DNA of 64,000 nucleotides from DRTC01 sp964521025 (GTDB taxonomy: Bacteria > Cloacimonadota > Cloacimonadia > Cloacimonadales > TCS61): NCBI GenBank assembly GCA_964521025.1, contig CAZFPK010000002.1, positions 62,001 to 126,000 on the forward strand, read 5' to 3'. The notes beneath the pieces are model-generated. The model saw only the letters and a program-made list of their open reading frames with translations. It was not told the origin of the DNA and made no database searches. Of this stretch, positions 8,335-17,699 are shown in pieces. How positions within the stretch are numbered: the first letter of the stretch is position 1; every line of letters begins with the position of its first letter. Made by a program: the position numbers and the translations under genes.

Positions 8335-8560
8335 AACGGTTTATCAAGTATTCAACTATTCGCCAAAAATTTAATTTCCAAAAATATTGAACTGAGAAAT
8401 TAGAACAGTATCAATTTTCAAATACAACCATTTTTTTTATTTTCTTCTGCTCTCTCTCCGACTTTTAAGGCAATATCATTTTAAACTCAAATACTTTTAG
8501 GAATAATTCTTGCATAAATATGAATCAAAATATTCTTTGATTATAAAAGATGGAGGAAGA

Positions 8561-11227
8561 ATGAAAAGAATTTGTTTAATTATACTCTTTTTGTTTACAT
8601 TTATTTCACTCGTTGCTGTCTATCAAAGTAACAATACAGCTCGCATTATTGCCGGGAATTTTCTGGAAAGTAAAATTCAAAATTCTAAAATTATTGAAGA
8701 TTTTCCGATCGAGGAAAATCAACAGACAATTGCTTATATCTTTAATCTCAAACCTGATGGCTTTATTGCTGTTTCGTCCAATAATGATGTTTATCCGGTC
8801 ATTGCTTATTCCTTTCGCAACAAACTTTTGGCAGAAGATGAAAATAACAATCTTATTTACAGGATGATCAAAGAGGATATACCCAAAAGACTTGATTATT
8901 ATGCTTTAAATAGCGAACAAACATTTCATAATCAGCAAGTCTGGAGAAATTTCCTGAACGGTCAAATCAATAGCCGGGATTTTATGCAATATCCGCCTGC
9001 CGGTTCGACTCCAACCGATGGATGGGTGGAAACGCAATGGAACCAAACAGGTGTTTTCAATGATTTTTGTCCTCTTGATAATAGCGGGGAAAGGTCTGTT
9101 GTCGGCTGCGTTGCGACTGCTATGGCAATGATCATCGATTTTCACGGATATGCCGGGAATGTCTCCTTCGATAATTCCGATGATTATTATTCAGGAAGCG
9201 GCGGTCATATCGATAATGATCATGAAGAAAGGGATTTTCCCTCTTTTTCGGAACTGAACAATTATCTCGATGATTTGATCGACCATTATGAAAACGAGGA
9301 GATGTTGACTCCAAATGATCTGGCAGCTTTGAATTTTGCCTGTGGAATTTCGGTCCAGATGTGGTACAGTTCCGGAGGTTCAGGTGCATATACAAGCGAT
9401 GTCGCAACTGCATTACTGAATAAATTCGATTTTGATTCTGCTTATTGGACGGATAATGATGATCAGTCTTTTTACACGCAATTAGCAAATGAAATGATGA
9501 ACATGCGACCAGCTGAAATGTCTATTTATACTGCAGGTTGGAACAATGGCCATGCGATCATTTGTGACGGATATAACACGGATGATTATTATCACCTGAA
9601 TTATGGCTGGGGAACTTCCAACAGTACTTGCTGGTATCTTCTGCCTTATGGAATGCCGAGTAATTATTCGATCATCGGTGGTGCGGTGGTGAATATCGAA
9701 GGAGGTTCTGTTCCGGTTAATACTCAAGGTATTGTTAATACTCCCGGTATTTCCCCGATCGGAACATATATTACTCTGGAAGGTCCGAGGTTTTATGAAT
9801 GTTTTGTTCATGAACAAAACGGCAATTTTGAGATTCTCGCAGTCGAGGAAGGAACTTACCAGGCAACTGCAATTTTGGGTGATGGTCGTGTTTATTATGA
9901 ATCCAAAGAAGTTTATATCGATGAAAATGATCACTTTATTACTTTTCACCTCGGAAATTTTGAAGCTGTGACAGGCACTGTTTATGCTCCTGTTTCTGCG
10001 GAAAATTGTTTTATCACTCTTTATCAAAATGAAGAGATCGTTCATACCGGAATTGCCGATGCAAACGGCAACTTTTCCCTCCCGAATGTTTTACCGGGAA
10101 TATATTCCGCATCAGCCAGTTTGGATGGAAATTATTTTGAACAAAAAGAGATTGAGGTTTCTTTGGATGAGCAATCATTCGATTTTAACCTGACTGAATT
10201 CCCCGGGAATTTCTCTCTTTCTTATGCCGGTTCACCGGACATTGTTTTCAGTTTGATCCCGAATTATACTTTAACCTGCGCCATTCTCCTGACGGATGAT
10301 GAACTTACGGAACATACAAATGACATCATTTCCAAAATAAAATTCAAATCTCCCATTACTTCCGGTCAAGGCGAGATCTTCGCTCAGATCTGGAAGGGAA
10401 ATGAGCTGCTTTCGGAAAAGCAGGTCGAGAATTTTTCAAGCGGAGAGTGGAAAGAAGTCATCTTAAATAATTATATTCCAATCGAAACCGGAAATCAATA
10501 TTATATTGGTTTCAAGATAACTTCCCAAACAAGCGATATCGTCTTTACAGATCAAGGTCCGCGTACAACCGGAAAAGGCGCTTACTTACATACAAATTCG
10601 TGGTTTGAGTTACCGGCTCTTTTTGATTTTAATTTCTGCATCGATGCTGGATTGGTTTCCGAGGATTACGGGATTATCACCGGAACTGTGGAATTAGATA
10701 GCGGAAACGGCAATATTTCAGATGTGATTGTGAATTCAAATTTTTATCATGCTCATCCCGATAATTCGGGATTTTATGAGATTAATCTTAAACCGGGAAT
10801 TCATGATATTCACGCATCCCTGATAGATTATGTAACTTCCAGTATCGAGGGAATATCCTTGAATAACGGAGATCTGCTCGAAGGACAGAACTTTATCCTC
10901 GAATACTCTCCAACCGGTATCGAAAATGAAGATGCAGTTATTTCGAAAAATTTTCTGCTTGGAAATTATCCAAATCCATTTCATTCTTCGACTAATATTT
11001 ATTATTCGCTTACCGCAGAGAACACAGAGGATGCAGAGATCAGAATATATAATTTAAAAGGTCAGAAAGTGGAAACAATTCCAGTCATCCGGAACGGAGT
11101 CGAAGGATCGATCGATTGGAATGGGAAGGATGAAAATAATAAACCGGTGTCCAGCGGAATCTACCTTTACAGGTTGATCGTTGATAAACAGTTGGTTTCA
11201 TCAAAAAAAATGATGCTGATAAAATAA
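8561..11227 (+). CDS. Secreted C10 (streptopain-like) peptidase with type-A sorting domain
   Basis: Starts at ATG 8561 behind GGAGG, giving MKRICLIILFLFTFISLVAV, a clear signal peptide. Residues about 25-125 resemble the streptopain propeptide. The C10 catalytic domain follows: RSVVGCVATAMAMI with nucleophile Cys at residue 183 and GHAIICDGYNTDDYYHLNYGWG with catalytic His at residue 331. Carboxypeptidase-regulatory-like beta domains follow (VTGTVYAPVSAENCFITLYQ, GTVELDSGNGNISDVIV). The last 85 residues are a FlgD-like sorting domain: LLGNYPNPF, IRIYNLKGQKVE, SSGIYLYRL, MMLIK. It is predicted to be exported and cell-surface bound or released by a type IX-like route. A paralogue lies immediately downstream. 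Confidence 0.88.
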   Translation: MKRICLIILFLFTFISLVAVYQSNNTARIIAGNFLESKIQNSKIIEDFPIEENQQTIAYIFNLKPDGFIAVSSNNDVYPVIAYSFRNKLLAEDENNNLIYRMIKEDIPKRLDYYALNSEQTFHNQQVWRNFLNGQINSRDFMQYPPAGSTPTDGWVETQWNQTGVFNDFCPLDNSGERSVVGCVATAMAMIIDFHGYAGNVSFDNSDDYYSGSGGHIDNDHEERDFPSFSELNNYLDDLIDHYENEEMLTPNDLAALNFACGISVQMWYSSGGSGAYTSDVATALLNKFDFDSAYWTDNDDQSFYTQLANEMMNMRPAEMSIYTAGWNNGHAIICDGYNTDDYYHLNYGWGTSNSTCWYLLPYGMPSNYSIIGGAVVNIEGGSVPVNTQGIVNTPGISPIGTYITLEGPRFYECFVHEQNGNFEILAVEEGTYQATAILGDGRVYYESKEVYIDENDHFITFHLGNFEAVTGTVYAPVSAENCFITLYQNEEIVHTGIADANGNFSLPNVLPGIYSASASLDGNYFEQKEIEVSLDEQSFDFNLTEFPGNFSLSYAGSPDIVFSLIPNYTLTCAILLTDDELTEHTNDIISKIKFKSPITSGQGEIFAQIWKGNELLSEKQVENFSSGEWKEVILNNYIPIETGNQYYIGFKITSQTSDIVFTDQGPRTTGKGAYLHTNSWFELPALFDFNFCIDAGLVSEDYGIITGTVELDSGNGNISDVIVNSNFYHAHPDNSGFYEINLKPGIHDIHASLIDYVTSSIEGISLNNGDLLEGQNFILEYSPTGIENEDAVISKNFLLGNYPNPFHSSTNIYYSLTAENTEDAEIRIYNLKGQKVETIPVIRNGVEGSIDWNGKDENNKPVSSGIYLYRLIVDKQLVSSKKMMLIK

Positions 11228-11384
11228 CCTTCCAAAAGTTATGTAACTCTTATTTATTCTTTACTTTGGGAATGGTTGGATAAAGAAAATTTTAAATTCA
11301 AAAAAAATAAAAAAATATACTGTTGATCAAACGGATTTTTAGAAATTTTTATCTTTGTTGACCTGCAGTACAATAGGTGGAATT

Positions 11385-14066
11385 ATGAAAAAAATAGTTT
11401 TAGTAATATTTTTATTACTGGCAGTTTCACTGCTTTTGGGAGAGTTTCAAAACATCGAAACAGCTAGAATAGTCATGGAAAATTTTATTGATTATACAAG
11501 AAAAGAATTTACTTATTTCAGATCTTATCCTGTTATTGATGAAAAAGGAACTGTTGCCTATATTTTTAACCTCAAACCTGACGGATTCGTTGCGGTCAGT
11601 GCTGATAATGATTTTTATCCGGTCATTGCCTATTCATATAAAAATCAACTTTTTGAGAAAGATAAAAATGATAATATACTTTATCAGATGATAAAAGATG
11701 ATCTAAATTTGAGAAAAGCATATTATCAAATCAATTTACAAAAAGTTCAGGAAAATCATCAGGCTTGGAACGAATTTCTGAACGGGAAAAGGCGGGATCG
11801 TGATTTCCAGCAATGGCCTCCGGAAAATACGACTCAAACCGATGGCTGGGTCTTAAAAAGATGGTATCAAAGCGGAGTTTACCAGGCTTTTTGTCCGATC
11901 GATAATGGTGGTCAACGCTCGGTCGTGGGTTGTGTTGCGACTGCCATGGCAATGATCATGGATTACCATGAATTTGTCGGAGATGTCTCATTCAACAATT
12001 CAGATGATTATTATTCCGGATACGAATGGCCCTTTATTTATATCGATAATGATCACGATGAACATGATTTTCCTTCCTTTCCCGAACTCAATAATTATCT
12101 CGATGATTTGATCCTTCATTATCAAGACGGCTCGGTTCTTACAAACAATGATAAAGCTGCTATCTCTTTTGCTGCCGGTGTTTCGACTCATATGAACTAT
12201 GATTCCAGCGGTTCCGGGACACAAGTCAGTTATGTCGAATATGCTCTGATGAATAAATTTGATTATGATGAAGCCGAATGTATCGAGTGGGGTGATTATA
12301 ATTATAGCCAGCGATTACAGTATAATATGACACATGGAAGACCTGTACAATTTGCGATTTTCACTTCCGGTTATAACGATGGACATTCGATCCTTGGAGA
12401 TGGTTATAATACAGATAATTATTACCATCTAAATTTCGGATGGGGCACATCAAATAGTTCCTGCTGGTATTCTTTGCCAACAGGAATGCCGTATGATTAT
12501 TCGATCATAACCGATATAGTTCTGGATATCGAAGGCGGCGACACTCCGATCGAGGAAGTTTACGGTTTTGTTAATATAAACGGAGCATCTCCGGTTGGAA
12601 CTTATGTCACTCTCGAAGGAGAGAATTTCCATGAATGTTATGTCGATGATGTGAATGGTACTTTTCAGATTCCGGCAGTTTGGGAAGGAACATACCTGGC
12701 AACTGCAGTTCTGGAAGAAGATAGATTTTATTATGCCCAAACTGAAGTTTATTTGAGTGAAGGAACGAATTTTATTCAGTTCGATATGGGAAATTTTGAA
12801 TCTCTGACAGGAACTGTTACTGCTCCGGTCAGTCCGGAAAATTGTCAGATCAGAGTTTACCAGGATGGAGAATTAATGAGTTCCGGAGCAGCGGATGCGA
12901 ACGGGAATTTCTCCATTCCGAGTGTTCTTCCGGGTGAATATTTTGCGACTGCCAGTTTACCTGGAAATTATTTCGATTCGCAAAATGTTACGATCACGGT
13001 TGATAATCAAATCATCGATTTCATTCTGGAAGAGTACCCCGGAGATGTTGCCTTTTCATATTCAAGTCATCCGGTTGATATTTGGAATTTACTTCCCAAT
13101 TATACAATGAGTTGTGCAATTCTGCTGACAGCGGATGAACTTTCCGGATTGGAAGGTGATGTCTTCACCAAAGTCAGGTTCAAAGCTCCGATCGATCCCG
13201 CAGATGGAGAACTGTACGGACAAATATGGAAAGGAAACGATCTCGTTTCCGAAATCCAGGTCGAGGATTTTGCTGCCGGAGAATGGATTGAAGTTTGTCT
13301 GGAGACATTTGCCGAAGTCGATATAACAGAGCAGTATTATATCGGGTATAAAATTCATACATTATCGGGAGACCTCGCTTATCATGATGCAGGACCAAGA
13401 GTAACCGGAAAAGGGGCTTTTATGAGAACCGGTGGCTGGATCGAACTGGCAGCAAGCCTGGATTTCAATTTCTGCATCGAAGCAGTTCTTATCTCGCAAA
13501 ATTTCGGAACGATCTGCGGGAATGTTGTTCTGAACAGTGGCTCAGGTAATGTTACGGATACTGCTGTCAAAGCTGATAATTATATGTCGCATCCTGATGC
13601 GGATGGAAATTATGTTCTTTATGCAAAATCAGGAACTTATGATCTCACAGCTTCTTTACATAATTACGATCCTGACCAGATTAATGGAATTTCATTAAGT
13701 AATGGCGAGACACTGGAAAACCAGGATTTCACTTTAAATTATAATGTCTCCGCAGATGATGAATTCACCGAAACATCCTTAACGAAATTAATTGGAAATC
13801 ACCCGAATCCGTTCAGTTTATCCACAAACATTTCTTTTCAATTAAACACCAAAAACACTGAAAACACCGAAATTTCAATCTATAACACCAAAGGACAAAT
13901 TGTAAAAACTTTTTCAAATCACCAAATTACCAAATCACCAAATCACCAAATTGTTTGGGATGGAAAAGATAATGAAGGACGAGATGTTTCTGCCGGAGTT
14001 TATCTCTATAAATTAAAACATGGCAGCAGGTTTTCTTCTACCAAGAAAATGATCTTGATGAAGTAA
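11385..14066 (+). CDS. Secreted C10 (streptopain-like) peptidase with type-A sorting domain, paralogue of the preceding gene
   Basis: 893 residues with the same domain order as its neighbour at 8561: signal peptide MKKIVLVIFLLLAVSLLLG, propeptide-like region, C10 domain with VVGCVATAMAMIMDYH (Cys 183) and GHSILGDGYNTDNYYHLNFGWG (His 334), regulatory-like beta domains, and a C-terminal GNHPNPF...ISIYNTKGQIVKTF...SAGVYLYKL...MILMK sorting domain. The sorting domain carries an inserted run of 8-bp tandem repeats (13921-13952) that encodes a low-complexity NHQITKSPNHQ segment. The start ATG 11385 follows AGGTGG. The pair looks like a tandem duplication with later divergence. Confidence 0.88.
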   Translation: MKKIVLVIFLLLAVSLLLGEFQNIETARIVMENFIDYTRKEFTYFRSYPVIDEKGTVAYIFNLKPDGFVAVSADNDFYPVIAYSYKNQLFEKDKNDNILYQMIKDDLNLRKAYYQINLQKVQENHQAWNEFLNGKRRDRDFQQWPPENTTQTDGWVLKRWYQSGVYQAFCPIDNGGQRSVVGCVATAMAMIMDYHEFVGDVSFNNSDDYYSGYEWPFIYIDNDHDEHDFPSFPELNNYLDDLILHYQDGSVLTNNDKAAISFAAGVSTHMNYDSSGSGTQVSYVEYALMNKFDYDEAECIEWGDYNYSQRLQYNMTHGRPVQFAIFTSGYNDGHSILGDGYNTDNYYHLNFGWGTSNSSCWYSLPTGMPYDYSIITDIVLDIEGGDTPIEEVYGFVNINGASPVGTYVTLEGENFHECYVDDVNGTFQIPAVWEGTYLATAVLEEDRFYYAQTEVYLSEGTNFIQFDMGNFESLTGTVTAPVSPENCQIRVYQDGELMSSGAADANGNFSIPSVLPGEYFATASLPGNYFDSQNVTITVDNQIIDFILEEYPGDVAFSYSSHPVDIWNLLPNYTMSCAILLTADELSGLEGDVFTKVRFKAPIDPADGELYGQIWKGNDLVSEIQVEDFAAGEWIEVCLETFAEVDITEQYYIGYKIHTLSGDLAYHDAGPRVTGKGAFMRTGGWIELAASLDFNFCIEAVLISQNFGTICGNVVLNSGSGNVTDTAVKADNYMSHPDADGNYVLYAKSGTYDLTASLHNYDPDQINGISLSNGETLENQDFTLNYNVSADDEFTETSLTKLIGNHPNPFSLSTNISFQLNTKNTENTEISIYNTKGQIVKTFSNHQITKSPNHQIVWDGKDNEGRDVSAGVYLYKLKHGSRFSSTKKMILMK
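13921..13952 (+). repeat. Octanucleotide tandem repeat inside the sorting domain
   Basis: Four direct 8-bp units ACCAAATT, ACCAAATC, ACCAAATC, ACCAAATT, preceded by a partial unit CAAATC. The unit length is not a multiple of three, so each gain or loss shifts the frame and would remove the C-terminal end of the sorting domain. Confidence 0.8.
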
Positions 14067-14193
14067 CGCAAAGCTCCTGCTTTGCGACGGTAGTTAGAAA
14101 TTTATAATCCGGCTTTTGACGGATTGTTTTGATCAAAGAAAAGATCATATAAAAATAACATTATAAATTCACAAAGCGGGAGCTTTGTGTTAC
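14063..14193. repeat. Miniature element with 24-bp terminal inverted repeats, copy 1
   Basis: Left end GTAACGCAAAGCTCCTGCTT... (14063-14086) and right end ...GGGAGCTTTGTGTTAC (14170-14193) are inverted repeats of each other (about 20 of 24 bases), and each end is itself a hairpin. The TAA in the left end is the stop codon of the C10 peptidase gene. The 131-bp element has no ORF. A second copy is at 19987-20106, half copies are at 17498-17520 and 23775-23797. Confidence 0.75.
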
Positions 14194-14194
14194 A

Positions 14195-14231
14195 AACCTT
14201 CGATCTGTAATATCAGATTGAAGGTTTTTTT
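14195..14231 (+). terminator. Rho-independent terminator
   Basis: AACCTTCGATCTG (14195-14207) pairs with CAGATTGAAGGTT (14214-14226), 13 bp with one G-T wobble, and runs into seven T. It is expected to end transcription from the two C10 genes. The remainder of the gap to 14648 contains a copy of the TTGACA-containing upstream repeat (14251-14370) and AT-rich sequence. Confidence 0.75.
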
Positions 14232-14648
14232 CTTTGCAGATAAAAATTTTATTGACATCAAATAACCGGTTTTTAGAAAAGACATTGAAAAATAAGAGTT
14301 TTTCTGAATTGGAGAAAATGACAGAGAAATTAATTGATTTTGTGATATTTTAAGATAGGTTTTATTTATGAAAAGAAATGATGGTTTTAGATATTTAATT
14401 CTTCCATATTCAATTTTAAATAATAATAAATATACAATATTCAATATACAATATTCAATTCTCTTTGCCCCCCATTTTCATAAAACCTTACCTTACAACA
14501 AGTTATAGGACAAATAAAACTTTTACTCAAAGAAATAGATTCCACGATTTTAAACAAAATATTATTAAAGGCTTGGGTAGATTCAAATTTCCTTTTAAAA
14601 TTTGCACTTTATATCTTTTCAAAAAAAATAAAAAGGAGATTAAGAAAA

Positions 14649-17501
14649 ATGAAAAAGATAATAATTTTAGTCGGAGTTGTTTGCACATTCTTAGTTTGTA
14701 ATTCTCAAACTTATGTAGGAGGTGAGTTAATAAACGATACAACTTGGGAAAGTTCTGGTAATCCATATTATGTTACTGATGACATTATTGTTAATGTGAA
14801 TGTAACTTTAACAATTGAAAACGGAGTTAATCTGTTCTTTTTTCAAGAAAAATCACTATTAATTCATGGGATTTTAAATGCTTTTGGAGATCAATTAGCT
14901 AATATTTTTTTTGATGAATATATTACGGATAATAAGTGGGGAGGTATTCACTTTTTGAATAATACCGCAGATGATAATTCTATTTTGTGTTATTGTGATA
15001 TAGCAAATTCCAATAATGGAGGTGCTAATATTTCAGATGGATCTAATACCAATATTGAAAATTGTAATATACATCATAACACAAGTTTAGAAGGAGCGGG
15101 AATAAATATAAAAGAAGAAAGCAATAATATCACAATAGAAAATAATATTATTCAATTTAATGAAGGAAACATGGTTGAAGATGAAATGATAGGAGGTGGT
15201 GGAATAAAATGTGAAAATAGTGAAGACATATTAATAACTATGAATTTAATTATTAATAATATTTCAGCGGAATGTGGAGGTGGCTTATACAGTAATTCAA
15301 GTAGTAATGTCTTAATAACAGATAATGAATTCCAGAATAATCGATCTGAATATGGAGGTGCTATTTCAGTTTTAGTTGGATTTGATAATATTATTGATCA
15401 TAATATGATCAATAATAATAGAACATTTGAACATGGTTTAGGAGGAGGGATCTATATCAAAACAGCGTGTGATATAGTAAATAATATGATTTTTAATAAT
15501 CAAGCTGTCGAAGGTGGAGGTGGTGGTATTTATGCTATTGAATTTGAGACAGATAGATTATTTGAAAACAATGAAATCTATAATAATACAGCAAAATATG
15601 CCGGGGGTATGCTGCTCAATTCCGGTAATACTGTTTATCCGACAATAAGAAATTGTAAGATATATGATAATATTGCTGAAGATGGTGATGGTGGAGGAAT
15701 TCTTACTGCTCTCTCATATTCTGTTTATGAAAACTGCGAAATTTACAATAATTGTGCTTTATCAAATGATATTGGAGAGGGAAATGGTGGAGGAATAAAA
15801 GCCAATACTTCTAGAATTAAACTATATGACACTCTTATTTATGGAAATTCCGCTATTAATGGGGGAGGAATACATTTATATGATACAGCTTGGATAGATC
15901 CGGTCTGTCATTTCCATAATTGTACGATAACTGGAAATCATAGTGATGTTTATGGAGGTGGTTTTTATATAGATGATTTTTCAAATGCTTCCTTTATTAA
16001 TACCATTCTTTGGGACAATGTAGCTGATTCACAAATCGGAAACCAGGGATATATTGAACAAGATTATGTATTATACCATAACACAATAGTAAAACATTGT
16101 GATTATAATTCAGGTGAAATTTACTGTAGTAATAATCAGTATCAGTTTTTAATTCTTGAGCACAATATAAACGATAATCCTCTTTTTGTTAATCCCGATA
16201 ATAATGAATTTACTCTCCAATGGAATGAACATGCTTTCAGTCCCTGCATAGATTCGGGAGACCCGGAAATGGAATGGGATATTGACGAAACCCCACCCGA
16301 TATGGGTTGTTATCCTACCGAAATAGAACATGATTACCATCTCACTACAGCAGAAGTGAACAGATACCGTTATCGCTCAATTCCGGTTATAGATAATATT
16401 GTTGCTAATGCCGATGCAACTACATATATATGTGCTCCGGTGGAAGAACAAACAACATATTTTAGAATATTTAATCAAATAGGAAATGAAAAAAAATGGT
16501 TAGGAGAGACAGAAACTTGGATAGGAAATTTAGATTTAATTTATTCTTTTGAGGGTTACAAAATTCAAACAACTGGAAATGATGTTAATATTCCTACATC
16601 TGGAGAAACTTTACCGGAAGAAACACTTGTGGAATTAGGTGCAGGTTCAAACTGGGTAGGATATTTCATCAGAGAATCTATGACAATTAGTGATGCATTT
16701 ATTGGTATTTGGGATAAACTTCAATCAGTTTGCAGTGAAGATTGGGCTTGGAAAAATGATACTATACCATCCGAACGATGCACATTAATATATGGGAAGA
16801 TGTATATTGTCTCCGTAAGTGAAGCATGTAATTTTGTTTATGGACAAGGAGTTCCTGTAGATCCAAAAGAACGCAAAATGACTGAAGGATTTTATTATGT
16901 GGAAACACCCGAATATACTCCGATCAACATCTTAAGTTTAGATGATTCATCAGTTCAGGAAGTCGGTGTTTTCCTGGAGGGAGAATGTATCGGTGCAACC
17001 AAAGTTGAAGAATTTCCGTTGCAGATTCTTGCTTTTGCCGATTATGGAGAAAGAGAATCCGGAGATGTCTCTTTTGAATTCTATTATGGAGACAGGAATT
17101 ATCGACAAACAAAAGTATATTCTTTTTATGATGAAAAAATCGGTCAATTTACAGATGCAAAGATCGATCTCGAACCCTATAAATTCAACACGATAACTTT
17201 TGGAGAGCCGTCTGAAATACCTTCGAAACTTGAACTTTTAGGCAATTATCCTAATCCTTTCAAACCAAACACTACAATCAGTTATTCCATCCCTTCGGAA
17301 GCTAATGTACGACTTACTATCTACAATATCAAAGGTCAGAAGATCAAAGAACTGGCAAATGGTATTCATACAGCTGGAGAATATTCGATCCTTTGGGACG
17401 GAACTAACGAATCAGGAAAACCAATTTACAGTGGAATTTATCTGTATAGATTAACTGCCGACAAAGAAAGTTCAATAAAGCGGATGCTGTTGCTGAAGTA
17501 A
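14649..17501 (+). CDS. Exported right-handed beta-helix protein with type-A sorting domain
   Basis: 950 residues. Signal peptide MKKIIILVGVVCTFLVCNSQ, then about 450 residues of degenerate beta-helix rungs rich in Asn and GGG turns (AECGGGLYSNSSSNVLI, EGGGGGIYAIE, GDGGGILTA, GNGGGIKANTSR), typical of PbH1/NosD-like surface proteins. The helix ends at DNPLFVNPDNNEFTLQ...PCIDSGDPEMEW, a common cap. A beta-rich middle part (about 570-860) is unrecognised. The C-terminus is LLGNYPNPFKPNTTISYSIP...LTIYNIKGQKIKEL...YSGIYLYRL. It is probably an adhesin or polysaccharide-binding protein; no catalytic residues can be named. Start ATG 14649 with AAGGAG ten bases upstream. Its 5' flank and first 80 codons recur at 20250-20830. 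Confidence 0.82.
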   Translation: MKKIIILVGVVCTFLVCNSQTYVGGELINDTTWESSGNPYYVTDDIIVNVNVTLTIENGVNLFFFQEKSLLIHGILNAFGDQLANIFFDEYITDNKWGGIHFLNNTADDNSILCYCDIANSNNGGANISDGSNTNIENCNIHHNTSLEGAGINIKEESNNITIENNIIQFNEGNMVEDEMIGGGGIKCENSEDILITMNLIINNISAECGGGLYSNSSSNVLITDNEFQNNRSEYGGAISVLVGFDNIIDHNMINNNRTFEHGLGGGIYIKTACDIVNNMIFNNQAVEGGGGGIYAIEFETDRLFENNEIYNNTAKYAGGMLLNSGNTVYPTIRNCKIYDNIAEDGDGGGILTALSYSVYENCEIYNNCALSNDIGEGNGGGIKANTSRIKLYDTLIYGNSAINGGGIHLYDTAWIDPVCHFHNCTITGNHSDVYGGGFYIDDFSNASFINTILWDNVADSQIGNQGYIEQDYVLYHNTIVKHCDYNSGEIYCSNNQYQFLILEHNINDNPLFVNPDNNEFTLQWNEHAFSPCIDSGDPEMEWDIDETPPDMGCYPTEIEHDYHLTTAEVNRYRYRSIPVIDNIVANADATTYICAPVEEQTTYFRIFNQIGNEKKWLGETETWIGNLDLIYSFEGYKIQTTGNDVNIPTSGETLPEETLVELGAGSNWVGYFIRESMTISDAFIGIWDKLQSVCSEDWAWKNDTIPSERCTLIYGKMYIVSVSEACNFVYGQGVPVDPKERKMTEGFYYVETPEYTPINILSLDDSSVQEVGVFLEGECIGATKVEEFPLQILAFADYGERESGDVSFEFYYGDRNYRQTKVYSFYDEKIGQFTDAKIDLEPYKFNTITFGEPSEIPSKLELLGNYPNPFKPNTTISYSIPSEANVRLTIYNIKGQKIKELANGIHTAGEYSILWDGTNESGKPIYSGIYLYRLTADKESSIKRMLLLK

Positions 17502-17591
17502 CACATAGCTCCGCTTTGTGAAAGAAAAACAACTTCCGAAGTTTAAAAATACTCTTAGTATTAATACTTTAGTATTACAACTTCGGAAGTT
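17498..17591. repeat. Stop-codon hairpin followed by a nested palindrome
   Basis: 17498-17520 is GTAACACATAGC-TCC-GCTTTGTG, overlapping the TAA of the beta-helix gene, a half copy of the 14063 element. 17531-17591 is bounded by AACTTCCGAAGTT and AACTTCGGAAGTT and contains AATACT-CTT-AGTATT and AATACT-TT-AGTATT. It could fold into a large cruciform and may act as a terminator. Confidence 0.65.
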
Positions 17592-17699
17592 TGTTCTGAA
17601 TCAGTTTTTTCCAAAAATATCAAAAATCCGCTTATCTCTAATAATTGAAGAGAACTAAAAAAGATTAGTAGAAGTCGGGGGAATAAGATAAAAAATATC

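Noticed and set aside
8498..8515. Possible sigma-54 promoter (GG-N10-GC, TTGCAT) before the first C10 gene
   Set aside because: The -24 half (TAGGAA) does not match the shared TGGYAT motif, and no enhancer-like dyads are found about 140 bp upstream.
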